Shown piece by piece: positions 1 through 5,992 of a stretch of DNA of 6,073 nucleotides. The notes beneath the pieces are model-generated. The model was not told the DNA's origin. It saw only the letters and a list, made by a program, of their open reading frames with translations, and did no database searches. Source of the DNA: Candidatus Equibacterium intestinale (lineage in GTDB: Bacteria > Bacteroidota > Bacteroidia > Bacteroidales > UBA932); contig JAGHVP010000248.1 in NCBI GenBank assembly GCA_018064305.1, forward strand, positions 1 through 6,073. Reading direction: 5' to 3'. How positions within the stretch are numbered: position 1 is the first letter of the stretch; each line of letters starts with the position of its first letter. A program made the translations under genes and the position numbers.

Positions 1-304
1 CGAATGTGACGTTGCTGCCGTGCAGGTTGATGTAGCACGGGTGCTCTGTGTCATTGGCGCGGATAACCCTCACTGCTTCAGCTATTTCTGGAAACAGTTC
101 GGCACTGGGCTCGTCAATTACCTGATATCCCCAGAGTGCCGGATGGCTGCGTATCAGCTCCACCATGGCCTTCATCTCTTCCGGGCGGCCGAAATAACAT
201 CCTACGGGGACAGCCAGCTTGAGACCTGCTTCCTGCGCGAGGTCAAGCTGCATGAGTGTCTGCGCGGGATACTCGGGGGCTCCGTCGTTGCCGTCGCGTG
301 TCAT
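1..304 (-). CDS. Glycosidase-like TIM-barrel protein, downstream fragment (partial at left edge)
   Basis: An open frame runs without a stop from ATG at 304-302 to the left edge, about 101 residues. It reads MTRDGNDGAPEYPAQ, then an alternation of helix and strand (LAQEAGLKLAVPVGCYF), then HPALWGYQVIDEP, then a helix and HPCYINLHG. The HPALxGYxxxDEP and HPCYINL motifs are typical of secreted Bacteroidetes proteins with a glycosidase-like (beta/alpha)8 barrel; the acidic pair in DEP lies at a strand end where such barrels place active-site acids. The substrate cannot be named. It continues the sequence of the 304-531 fragment directly (VVDAGIM, then MTRDGND), so the two most likely form one protein interrupted by a frameshift; the alternative is reinitiation at TGATG. 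Alone it lacks a signal peptide and the first barrel strands, so it would not be an independent secreted enzyme. Its C-terminal part lies outside the window. Confidence 0.62.
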   Translation of the reverse strand, partial: MTRDGNDGAPEYPAQTLMQLDLAQEAGLKLAVPVGCYFGRPEEMKAMVELIRSHPALWGYQVIDEPSAELFPEIAEAVRVIRANDTEHPCYINLHGSNVTF

Positions 305-531
305 CACATGATGCCTGCGTCTACAACTGCCTTGTATCGTGCAAGTGCGGCCGTATGCTCTTCTTCGCTGAGCTTCTGGTCGTTGTTGGGGTCGAGGTGG
401 CGGCAGCGCACTCCGTGATATGCGTATGTGAGAATCTGAGGTGCTGATTTGCTGCGGGCAGGCTGCTGTGCTGCGCGGCCCGGGAAGGTGCATGCAAGAG
501 CCAGCATGCAGGCTGCTAATATGCGTGACAT
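304..531 (-). CDS. Glycosidase-like secreted protein, N-terminal fragment ended by an early TGA
   Basis: This 75-residue frame starts with a signal peptide (MSRILAACMLALACTFPGRA, likely cut before QQ; C14 is a poor lipobox). The mature start, PQILTYAYHGVRCRHL, is the usual first strand of secreted Bacteroidetes barrel proteins. Residues DPNNDQKLSEEE follow, then a helix ending YKAVVDAGIM, where the family would normally continue into the next strand. Instead TGA at 306-304 stops the frame, and the continuation is found in another frame starting at the overlapping ATG (304-302). Removing one TG from the TGTG at 308-305, or adding one base, would join the parts into one protein. The start at 531 fits the signal peptide and lies 24 bases from a good -7 box. 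Two readings remain: a broken gene or sequencing error, or a translationally coupled split gene. Confidence 0.6.
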   Translation of the reverse strand: MSRILAACMLALACTFPGRAAQQPARSKSAPQILTYAYHGVRCRHLDPNNDQKLSEEEHTAALARYKAVVDAGIM

Positions 532-554
532 TGTGTTCTGGTTTTATGAAAACC

Positions 555-570
555 CAAATTTACAAAAATA
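555..570 (-). promoter_or_regulatory. Tandem -7 boxes for the leftward glycosidase-like gene
   Basis: Read on the minus strand, TATTTTTG (570-563) is followed directly by TAAATTTG (562-555). Both match the Bacteroidetes -7 consensus TAnnTTTG. The second lies 24 bases from the ATG at 531, giving a short leader. No clear TTTG -33 element is seen upstream of either. Confidence 0.5.
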
Positions 571-574
571 TCAG

Positions 575-582
575 TATCTTTA
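575..582 (+). promoter_or_regulatory. Possible -7 box for the lytic transglycosylase
   Basis: TATCTTTA matches TAnnTTTG except at the last base. It ends 9 bases before the ATG at 592, so transcription from it would give an almost leaderless message. No good -33 element is present, and the call is weak. Confidence 0.25.
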
Positions 583-591
583 TGCCCGATT

Positions 592-1530
592 ATGAAGAAA
601 CTATTTGCATTGATGGCGCTTGCCATGCTTCCGTGCCTTTTTGCATGCGGGCAGAACAGAAACGAAACACCTGAATTCAAGAGCCTGCTGGTGATTGACG
701 ATGAGAATGAACAGGCCCAGGTTTCACCTGAAGACATCCCTACTTATTACAGAGCCCACAAGGTGCCTGACTGCGTTGAGTTTGCAGGTGAAGTGGTGGA
801 CCTTAAGCGCTACGACCTCCGCGAAAGGATGGACCGCGAGCTTATCGCTTTCTCATATTCGCATTCGGTGAGCCTGCTCATGCTGAAGCGCAGCACCAGA
901 TATTTTCCCATAGTAGAGCCCATCCTGAAGGAATGCGGAGTGCCTGACGACCTCAAATATCTGATGGTGATAGAGAGCAACCTCGATCCCAATGCATATT
1001 CTCCTGCCGGAGCTGCAGGTCTCTGGCAGTTCATGACCGCCTCGGGGCGCCAGTATGGCCTGGAGGTGAATGACAATATAGATGAGCGCTACAATGTGGA
1101 GAAGGCCACCCGCGCTGCCTGCAAGTATCTCAAAGACCTATACAGTAAATTCGGCAGCTGGATGGCTGTATGTGCAAGCTACAATGCCGGCCCTGGTGCT
1201 ATCAGCAAGAAGATGGAAGAGCAGCAGTCTGGCAATCCGATGAATCTCTGGCTGGTGCAGGAGACAAGCCGCTATATGTTCCGCGTGCTCACCTGCAAGC
1301 TGATGTTCGAAGATCCGAAGTCATTCGGATTCATCCTTGACGAAGACGACTATTACCCTTATATCAAGCCAAGCAAGACCGTGACAGTTACCGAAACCAT
1401 TGAAGACCTGGCCACATTCGCGCGTGAGCACGGCACCACTTATTACGAGCTGCGTCTTGCCACCCCCTGGCTGCGCGGTCTCAGTTTGGAAGACAAGTCT
1501 GGCAGGACCTACAAGGTGGCGATACCGTAA
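592..1530 (+). CDS. Lipoprotein lytic murein transglycosylase (SLT domain, MltD-like)
   Basis: This 312-residue protein should cleave the MurNAc-GlcNAc bond of peptidoglycan, forming 1,6-anhydroMurNAc, at the inner face of the outer membrane or in the periplasm. The N-terminus MKKLFALMALAMLPCLFAC has a lipobox-like LFAC with C19 as the lipid site. The goose-lysozyme-like SLT domain covers about 105-245: the catalytic Glu is E128 in LMVIESN, followed by AAGLWQFM (141-148) and the ASYNAGPG motif (195-202), all three family signatures intact. Residues about 262-312 (TETIEDLATFAREHGTTYYE to YKVAIP) fit a degenerate LysM repeat, as in MltD-type enzymes, and may bind glycan strands. The start is fixed by the signal sequence. 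The gene diverges from the glycosidase-like gene and ends 12 bases from the convergent gene's stop. Housekeeping cell-wall turnover is the likely role; the subfamily name is less sure. Confidence 0.93.
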   Translation: MKKLFALMALAMLPCLFACGQNRNETPEFKSLLVIDDENEQAQVSPEDIPTYYRAHKVPDCVEFAGEVVDLKRYDLRERMDRELIAFSYSHSVSLLMLKRSTRYFPIVEPILKECGVPDDLKYLMVIESNLDPNAYSPAGAAGLWQFMTASGRQYGLEVNDNIDERYNVEKATRAACKYLKDLYSKFGSWMAVCASYNAGPGAISKKMEEQQSGNPMNLWLVQETSRYMFRVLTCKLMFEDPKSFGFILDEDDYYPYIKPSKTVTVTETIEDLATFAREHGTTYYELRLATPWLRGLSLEDKSGRTYKVAIP

Positions 1531-1542
1531 AGAATATGTCTG

Positions 1543-2226
1543 CTACTCCACGGCGCGGAACACAACCGTGTCGTACAACTCTGTGATCTGCTCTGTGCTC
1601 AGTGCAGTCTTGAAAGCATCTGTGCTTACACCGCCTTTCTCTATCAGTCCGTGGGCATATTCCCGAATCTGCCCGATCTGGCGGTCGCGTTCCTCACAGC
1701 CCGGCGCTCCGATGATGTCGGCATCGCTGTAGATGCCGCAGGTGCGGTTGATGAATTCTCTTATAAAGCATTCGCACTGTTTCTTTTCCTGATGCCCGGG
1801 ACGGCCTTGGAAATGCTTTAAATAAGTGAGAAGGTGGGAATACCATGCCTGGGGAAGAGGCTCCACATCAAGATAGTCAGAGACAATGTTTTCATACCTG
1901 GGAGCGTAGCACGGCCCGTCGAATTCATACACCTCGCAGATATACTTGGTTTTGCGCGGCACCCGCACAACATCCAGACATACTAGCGGAGCCTGCTTGT
2001 CGAAAGGGGTGACTATGACGGCAAACATTTTCATTATCAGAATGTTCACCTCCATCACCGCCACGTTGCAGCATCCATCAGCCACATACCGGCTGATATG
2101 GAAGGGCATCCCTTTTACTCTGATTTTGCGGAATTTGTCAGGCACACCGGCAGGCCGTATGCCAAGCGAGCCTTCCATCTGGCCCAGGATAGAATTGAGA
2201 AGAGCGTCCATTATCCGATCAACCAT
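1543..2226 (-). CDS. Hypothetical protein resembling ferredoxin-dependent bilin reductases (FDBR-like)
   Basis: A 227-residue soluble protein without signal peptide or membrane segment. Seen: MFAVIVTPFDKQAPLVCLDV (67-86), a following strand YICEVYEFDGP, PLPQAWYS (123-130), and a C-terminal helical part ending LSTEQITELYDTVVF. From memory of PcyA-type bilin reductases (PF05996) the same order occurs: hCVMFPxPxYxLPxFGxDLV, a strand ending in DLSP, LPEWGxIFS, then a helix ending in FGxxWxExYxxxxLF. P80 and D85 here fall 12 and 17 residues after F68, the spacing of P100 and D105 from catalytic H88 in PcyA. D85 would therefore be the conserved Asp, H88 would be replaced by Phe, and E59 is a candidate for the conserved Glu. 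The length also fits the family (about 220-250). This is an inference from remembered motifs; an unrelated Bacteroidales-specific family remains possible. The start is ambiguous between M1 (2226) and M6 (2211), the latter overlapping the acyltransferase stop as TAATG. Confidence 0.85.
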   Translation of the reverse strand: MVDRIMDALLNSILGQMEGSLGIRPAGVPDKFRKIRVKGMPFHISRYVADGCCNVAVMEVNILIMKMFAVIVTPFDKQAPLVCLDVVRVPRKTKYICEVYEFDGPCYAPRYENIVSDYLDVEPLPQAWYSHLLTYLKHFQGRPGHQEKKQCECFIREFINRTCGIYSDADIIGAPGCEERDRQIGQIREYAHGLIEKGGVSTDAFKTALSTEQITELYDTVVFRAVE

Positions 2227-3392
2227 TTACCTGCTTTGGGAATGCGCTGCGCAAGTACTGCAAAAATTGCCACGCAGATATATGAGCACACCGCCGTGAG
2301 CAGAATCTGAACAGGTGTTGTAAAAATGCCGAGGGAGCCTTCCGCACCGATGCCGAAGGTAGAGCGGAAGAGGTTTGCAAACTGCGCCAGCACCAACATG
2401 TGGCAGAGATACATTCCGTAGCTTGCCTTGGAGACAGGGAGGACCACCTTGCTGTAGAACCATCCGGAAGATTTTATCCTCATGAAAAGCAGTATCCAGC
2501 CCACAGTCATGAGGAACACTCCTATGGTGTTGTTGAACCAGGGAGTTTCCCAACCCACCGCCATGGCCACTTTGCCGCTTGCCGGGAATGTGCCGCCGCA
2601 TGATGCGAGCACCCTGCGGATGAATCCGAAGAAGCAGATTGCGAATCCGCCCAGCCAGCAGGGGATGGCAATTGCAAGAGACTTGCCTTTCGACCAGTCA
2701 CCTGCAAACTTGCGCATATAAAGGCCGAGAAGCATATAGCCGATAAAGCCGCTCAGGTAGTAGAACACTCCGAACTCGTTCCAGCTGGCCTCGCCCCATA
2801 GAGGGTAGGGGGCCTGCATCGGGATTCCGCCCGGGCCAGAGATGCAGACAGCGTTGCTTCCGATGGCGCGCTCTCTGATGAAAGGTATGAAAGTGGTGAG
2901 GATGCATGCAATAAGGTAGAAGCCCAACTCTTTCTTACCGACTTTCTCTGCCCAGGGGGACAGCAGCGGCATCAGCAGATAGATGCCCAGCAGCATATAT
3001 ACGAACCACAGGTGCCCTGCCGCATAGTTGAAGTTCAGGAGCAGGTCCTTGAAGTTCTGCACAGGTTCACCCCATACAAGGGCATATACCACAGTCCATA
3101 TTATGAAAGGGATGAGGATTCTTACCGCCCTCCTGCGGAAGAATTCACCGGTGCTGTAGTGCAGCGGAAACTGGAGATAGCTTGACGCCACCACGAACAG
3201 CGGCACGCAGGCCCTTGCAAAGGTATCGAAGAAAGATGCCCAGAAAGCATCGGCACGCGTCAGTATGAGGGATCCGTCGCCCCCGAGGTAGAACGGTTCG
3301 GTGCTGTGGACCAGCATCACCAGGAAGCAGGCCGCAACCCGCATCCAGTCGACCCAGATCTCACGGGCCCTGGTTTCGTTTGTCTGTATCAT
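2211..3392 (-). CDS. Acyltransferase-3 family membrane protein
   Basis: A 393-residue integral membrane protein of the acyltransferase-3 (OafA/WecH-like, PF01757) family, which transfers acyl groups, often acetyl or succinyl, to surface sugars or other envelope molecules. Family marks: the first helix EIWVDWMRVAACFLVMLVHS with R18 and the conserved H29, VPLFVVASSYL (63-73) before the second membrane segment, FFRRRAVRILIPFIIW (84-99), then GHLWFVYMLLGIYLLMPLL and about six further hydrophobic segments. The last loop holds KASYGMYLCHMLVL, another typical feature with its His. The frame is open back to 3539, but the extra 49 residues are hydrophilic, unlike the family and overlap the divergent promoter and the next gene, so M at 3392 is chosen. 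The acceptor cannot be told. It leads a two-gene unit with the FDBR-like gene, which begins inside its 3' end. Confidence 0.9.
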   Translation of the reverse strand: MIQTNETRAREIWVDWMRVAACFLVMLVHSTEPFYLGGDGSLILTRADAFWASFFDTFARACVPLFVVASSYLQFPLHYSTGEFFRRRAVRILIPFIIWTVVYALVWGEPVQNFKDLLLNFNYAAGHLWFVYMLLGIYLLMPLLSPWAEKVGKKELGFYLIACILTTFIPFIRERAIGSNAVCISGPGGIPMQAPYPLWGEASWNEFGVFYYLSGFIGYMLLGLYMRKFAGDWSKGKSLAIAIPCWLGGFAICFFGFIRRVLASCGGTFPASGKVAMAVGWETPWFNNTIGVFLMTVGWILLFMRIKSSGWFYSKVVLPVSKASYGMYLCHMLVLAQFANLFRSTFGIGAEGSLGIFTTPVQILLTAVCSYICVAIFAVLAQRIPKAGKWLIG

Positions 3393-3396
3393 GCAG

Positions 3397-3404
3397 TAAA
3401 GATA
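3397..3404 (-). promoter_or_regulatory. Possible -7 box for the acyltransferase unit
   Basis: On the minus strand TATCTTTA (3404-3397) lies 4 bases before the ATG at 3392. It differs from TAnnTTTG at the last base and is the same 8-mer as the box before the transglycosylase. An A9 run lies just upstream. No clear -33 element is visible. If used, the message would be leaderless or nearly so, which makes the call uncertain. Confidence 0.25.
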
Positions 3405-3443
3405 AGTTTTTTTTTGATAAGAAGTGGGCCTGTGGCGCGTATG

Positions 3444-3475
3444 TTTGCAAGTGTCTCCAAGAATAATTACTTTTG
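3444..3475 (+). promoter_or_regulatory. Bacteroidetes-type promoter for the YhcH-family gene
   Basis: TTTG at 3444-3447, a 20-base spacer, and TACTTTTG at 3468-3475 match the Bacteroides consensus (TTTG, 19-21 bases, TAnnTTTG) exactly. Transcription would start near 3480-3483, leaving a leader of roughly 16-19 bases before the ATG at 3499. This supports the downstream start over the in-frame ATG at 3424, which lies upstream of the promoter. Confidence 0.75.
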
Positions 3476-3498
3476 TAGGATTCAAAACAGTATTTATT

Positions 3499-3957
3499 AT
3501 GGAAGGAAAAGCAGTGAAAATTGGCAGCGCAGAGTTCAATGAGCTGTCAAAAATCAGCAGTTATATTGCGAAGGCCCTGGAAGTCATAGGTTCGTGTGAC
3601 CTCAAGGCACTTGAATGCGGACGCCACGAGATAGAAGGGAAGGATGTTTACATGAATGTTGTGAACTGCAACCTGGCTGCGCAGGAAGATGCGAAATTCG
3701 AGGCTCACAACCGCTACTACGACATACATGTCCCGCTTTCACGGACAGAACTGGTGGGTGTGAAGGCACGCAGTGCATGCACACAGCCTGTCGGGGAATT
3801 CAACGAGGCTGACGACTATATCCTTTATGACGATCCCATCGAAGATGTCGTGACGGTCAATCCGGGTGAGATTATCGTGGTGGGACCTGAAGTGAGCCAC
3901 GCCCCCTGCATAGGGTCAGGTCCTCTGAAAAAGGTTATCTTCAAGGTGAAGGCATAG
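3499..3957 (+). CDS. YhcH/YjgK/YiaL family protein (DUF386), cupin-like sugar protein
   Basis: A 152-residue cytoplasmic protein of the YhcH/YjgK/YiaL family, which includes EbgC and the YhcH protein of sialic-acid operons. Members have a cupin-like beta fold with a metal site and are tied to handling of free sugars, possibly as anomerases or isomerases; the exact reaction is uncertain for most. Family marks: CGRHEIEGKDVYMNV (40-54), FEAHNRYYDIHVPLSRTE (67-84) with E68, H70, D75 and H77 as likely metal or substrate ligands, YDDPIEDVVTVNPGEIIVV (110-128), and SHAPCIGSGPLKKVIFKV (133-150) with H134. Length matches the family. The start at 3499 is chosen because the frame's earlier ATG (3424) precedes the promoter and adds non-conserved residues. 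Its own promoter lies just upstream. No sialic-acid catabolic genes are in view, so the substrate is unknown. Confidence 0.9.
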   Translation: MEGKAVKIGSAEFNELSKISSYIAKALEVIGSCDLKALECGRHEIEGKDVYMNVVNCNLAAQEDAKFEAHNRYYDIHVPLSRTELVGVKARSACTQPVGEFNEADDYILYDDPIEDVVTVNPGEIIVVGPEVSHAPCIGSGPLKKVIFKVKA

Positions 3958-3958
3958 C

Positions 3959-3985
3959 CGTTTTTAAACGTTTATAAACATTTAT
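3959..3985 (+). promoter_or_regulatory. Tandem 10-bp repeat with overlapping palindromes before the secreted propeller gene
   Basis: AAACGTTTAT (3966-3975) is followed immediately by AAACATTTAT (3976-3985), 9 of 10 bases identical and one helical turn apart. Overlapping dyads are AAACGTTT (3966-3973), GTTTATAAAC (3970-3979), and CGTTT/AAACG arms at 3959-3963 and 3966-3970. It ends 21 bases before the ATG at 4007, where no TAnnTTTG box is seen. A regulator-binding site or AT-rich promoter element is plausible. Because AT-rich spacers produce such patterns by chance, the call is modest. Confidence 0.3.
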
Positions 3986-4006
3986 TCAAATATTACAGAT
4001 CAGATT

Positions 4007-5974
4007 ATGAAATTAAACAAAGCGTCAATCGCGGCACTTGTTGCTCTTACGGCAGTTTTCGGCTGCCCCGATGCGGTGGCTCAGGAAACTGAAGAGAAAA
4101 CCGCGGCTCCCGAAATCCAGACAGAATTCGTACAACCTATCTACCGCAACTGCAAGGATGCAGACCTTGCCATCGTGCTGCCTTCAGAAGATATGTGCAA
4201 AAAGGCAGAGGTTGAGGTGTTCGATCAGAACAATAATTCTGTCCTGAAATGCAGTTTCAAGTTGAAAGAAGGTTTCAACTACTATAACCTGCGCAACGCC
4301 GGCCGTCTTGATGCTGGCAGATATCCCGTGGATATCAATTTCGGAGACACCACTTACCGCCGCCTGCTCCGCATCGAGCATGTTCCTGAGATAGAGGCTC
4401 CCGGGGAGGCGATAGCAGAGCGCATGATACTCTTCACTCCCGACAAGTATGTCTTCAAGCGTGCTTCAAAGAACCTCTCTGTGAAGTTGACAAAGGCAGA
4501 TGCGCACAAGGTATGGTCAAGCCCCAAGCCTGATGTCGTGTATATAACCACCGACCGCGTGTACAAGGCAGAAGACGGCAGCTTTGTGGGTACCGGTACC
4601 GAGTACACATACTCGAAATGGCAGCTTTACGGTGACCCTAAATTCCCCTTCGTTGTCAAGTCAGACAATATAGAAGGTCCCTACGAAAGAGTGGACGTGG
4701 CTCCTGCACCTGCAAAGGACGGCTATGAGAAAGTGTTCACCAGCTCTAAGGCCCTGTCATGCTCGCTCGGCTGGAACGTGAACGGTGATTCCGATGCGAA
4801 GTTCGACCTGTATGACCCCGCAAAGCACGGCACATACAAGCTTGAGGATGTCCGTATGATCCAGAACATGGAACCTCACGACTACGGCTGCGTGAATGCT
4901 GGCTACCGTACTTATTGGACAATCGTGACCACATCCACCGGAGACACAGTGTTCCTCAGTGACAAGCCCGTTTTCCGCGATGTTCCCGACTATCAGGGAA
5001 ATGTTTACGATGACGGATTTATGACCAACGACAATTTCGGCAACAGCTGGTACAACGCAGACAGCACTATGCTCTATCTGACACGTGGCCAGACAGTGCG
5101 CCGTTTCGCCCCCTACGATGTTCCTTACGACCTGCTTCCCAACAGCAGCCGCATCCTCACCATCTACAGCACAACTGACGGTATCAACTGGAACTACCTC
5201 CACAGCATGACCAGCAGCGGTCCCCACGACACTCCTTTCACACAGCAGTACGGCGGTGGTACATACTATCACCCCGCATCAGGTCTGTTCCTTTCTTTCG
5301 TAGAGGATTATGACAGTGACTGGCAGCGCGTAGGTGTAGACCTTGAATACAGCCGCGACGGTGTGAACTTCTATGATTTCCCCGATAATGAGGCCGGATT
5401 CCTTGTGACAGACGATTGGAACGACTTCTATTTCTGCGCATACGGTCTTGGCCCCGATGTTATCCGCGACGGCGACAAGTACTACCAGTCAAGCGGCATA
5501 TCAATGGGTTATCCTCACTGCATGGCAGAGCCTCTCTTCCTGCATGAAAACAAGTGGGAACTTGAAGACGATGACTATGAAGAGCTTTTCAAGAACCGCA
5601 GGATGAAGGAGAGTCTTCCTTACTTTGATGCAATCGGCGGATGGAAGGGTCTTGTTCAGCAGCTTCGCGATGCTGAATGCGTTTCACTGATGGCTTCTTA
5701 CCGTGCCGACGGCTGGTTCTATGTGGATGCATCAGAAAAGCCTGTCAAGTTCACAACCAACGAGATTGTGGGCGGCGGCATGCTCAATGTGAATGCTGCA
5801 GTGGCAGAAGATGGCATGATGAAAGTCGAGCTGCTTGACGGTGGCAAGGTAGTGGCTTCTGCCGAAATCACCGGTGACGCCATCAAGATTCCTGCATTCG
5901 AGATGCCCGAAGGTGAATATGCAATCCGCGTGAAGATGAAGAACGCCAAGCTCTATGCAATGTACATTGACTAA
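4007..5974 (+). CDS. Secreted beta-propeller glycosidase-like protein, family unassigned
   Basis: A 655-residue exported protein. The signal peptide MKLNKASIAALVALTAVFGC continues to PDAVA and is probably cut before Q26; VFGC with C20 is an alternative lipobox. Residues about 35-125 form a beta-rich N-terminal module. From about 135 to 540 the strand-rich sequence carries propeller-blade marks: YSTTDGINWNYL (387-398), LEYSRDGVNFYDF (446-458), GPHDTPFTQQYGGGTYYHP (405-423) and AYGLGPDVIRDGDKYYQSSG (478-497), as in GH32/GH43/sialidase-type folds. The end, SYRADGWFYVDASE (564-577), MLNVNAAVAEDGMMKVELLD (592-611) and a final KNAKLYAMYI, matches the beta-sandwich tail found on many such secreted enzymes. 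A role in cleaving or binding host or dietary glycan outside the cell is inferred; catalytic residues and substrate cannot be assigned. It follows the YhcH-family gene after 49 bases, so co-transcription is possible but unproven. Confidence 0.85.
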   Translation: MKLNKASIAALVALTAVFGCPDAVAQETEEKTAAPEIQTEFVQPIYRNCKDADLAIVLPSEDMCKKAEVEVFDQNNNSVLKCSFKLKEGFNYYNLRNAGRLDAGRYPVDINFGDTTYRRLLRIEHVPEIEAPGEAIAERMILFTPDKYVFKRASKNLSVKLTKADAHKVWSSPKPDVVYITTDRVYKAEDGSFVGTGTEYTYSKWQLYGDPKFPFVVKSDNIEGPYERVDVAPAPAKDGYEKVFTSSKALSCSLGWNVNGDSDAKFDLYDPAKHGTYKLEDVRMIQNMEPHDYGCVNAGYRTYWTIVTTSTGDTVFLSDKPVFRDVPDYQGNVYDDGFMTNDNFGNSWYNADSTMLYLTRGQTVRRFAPYDVPYDLLPNSSRILTIYSTTDGINWNYLHSMTSSGPHDTPFTQQYGGGTYYHPASGLFLSFVEDYDSDWQRVGVDLEYSRDGVNFYDFPDNEAGFLVTDDWNDFYFCAYGLGPDVIRDGDKYYQSSGISMGYPHCMAEPLFLHENKWELEDDDYEELFKNRRMKESLPYFDAIGGWKGLVQQLRDAECVSLMASYRADGWFYVDASEKPVKFTTNEIVGGGMLNVNAAVAEDGMMKVELLDGGKVVASAEITGDAIKIPAFEMPEGEYAIRVKMKNAKLYAMYID

Positions 5975-5992
5975 GGTATTGTCAATAATTAA

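Noticed and set aside
20..418. 132-residue open frame on the plus strand at the left end
   Set aside because: It is antisense to the glycosidase-like gene, whose minus-strand frames carry a signal peptide and recognisable motifs; this frame has none.
1946..2299. 117-residue plus-strand frame opposite the FDBR-like gene
   Set aside because: Low-complexity composition with no motif; the opposite strand carries the convincing protein.
3424..3498. 25-residue N-terminal extension of the YhcH-family protein
   Set aside because: It would start upstream of a consensus promoter and adds sequence absent from the family; ATG at 3499 fits length and leader.
3393..3539. 49-residue N-terminal extension of the acyltransferase
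   Set aside because: Non-conserved, not membrane-like, and it would overlap the divergent YhcH-family gene and its promoter. The family's first helix begins soon after the ATG at 3392.
4590..4601. GGTACCGGTACC palindrome
   Set aside because: It lies within coding sequence (Gly-Thr-Gly-Thr) of the secreted protein and is explained by codon use.
4757..5272. 171-residue open frame on the minus strand
   Set aside because: It lies entirely inside the secreted propeller gene, has no family motifs and is rich in Val/Ala/Cys as expected from a mirror frame of biased codons.
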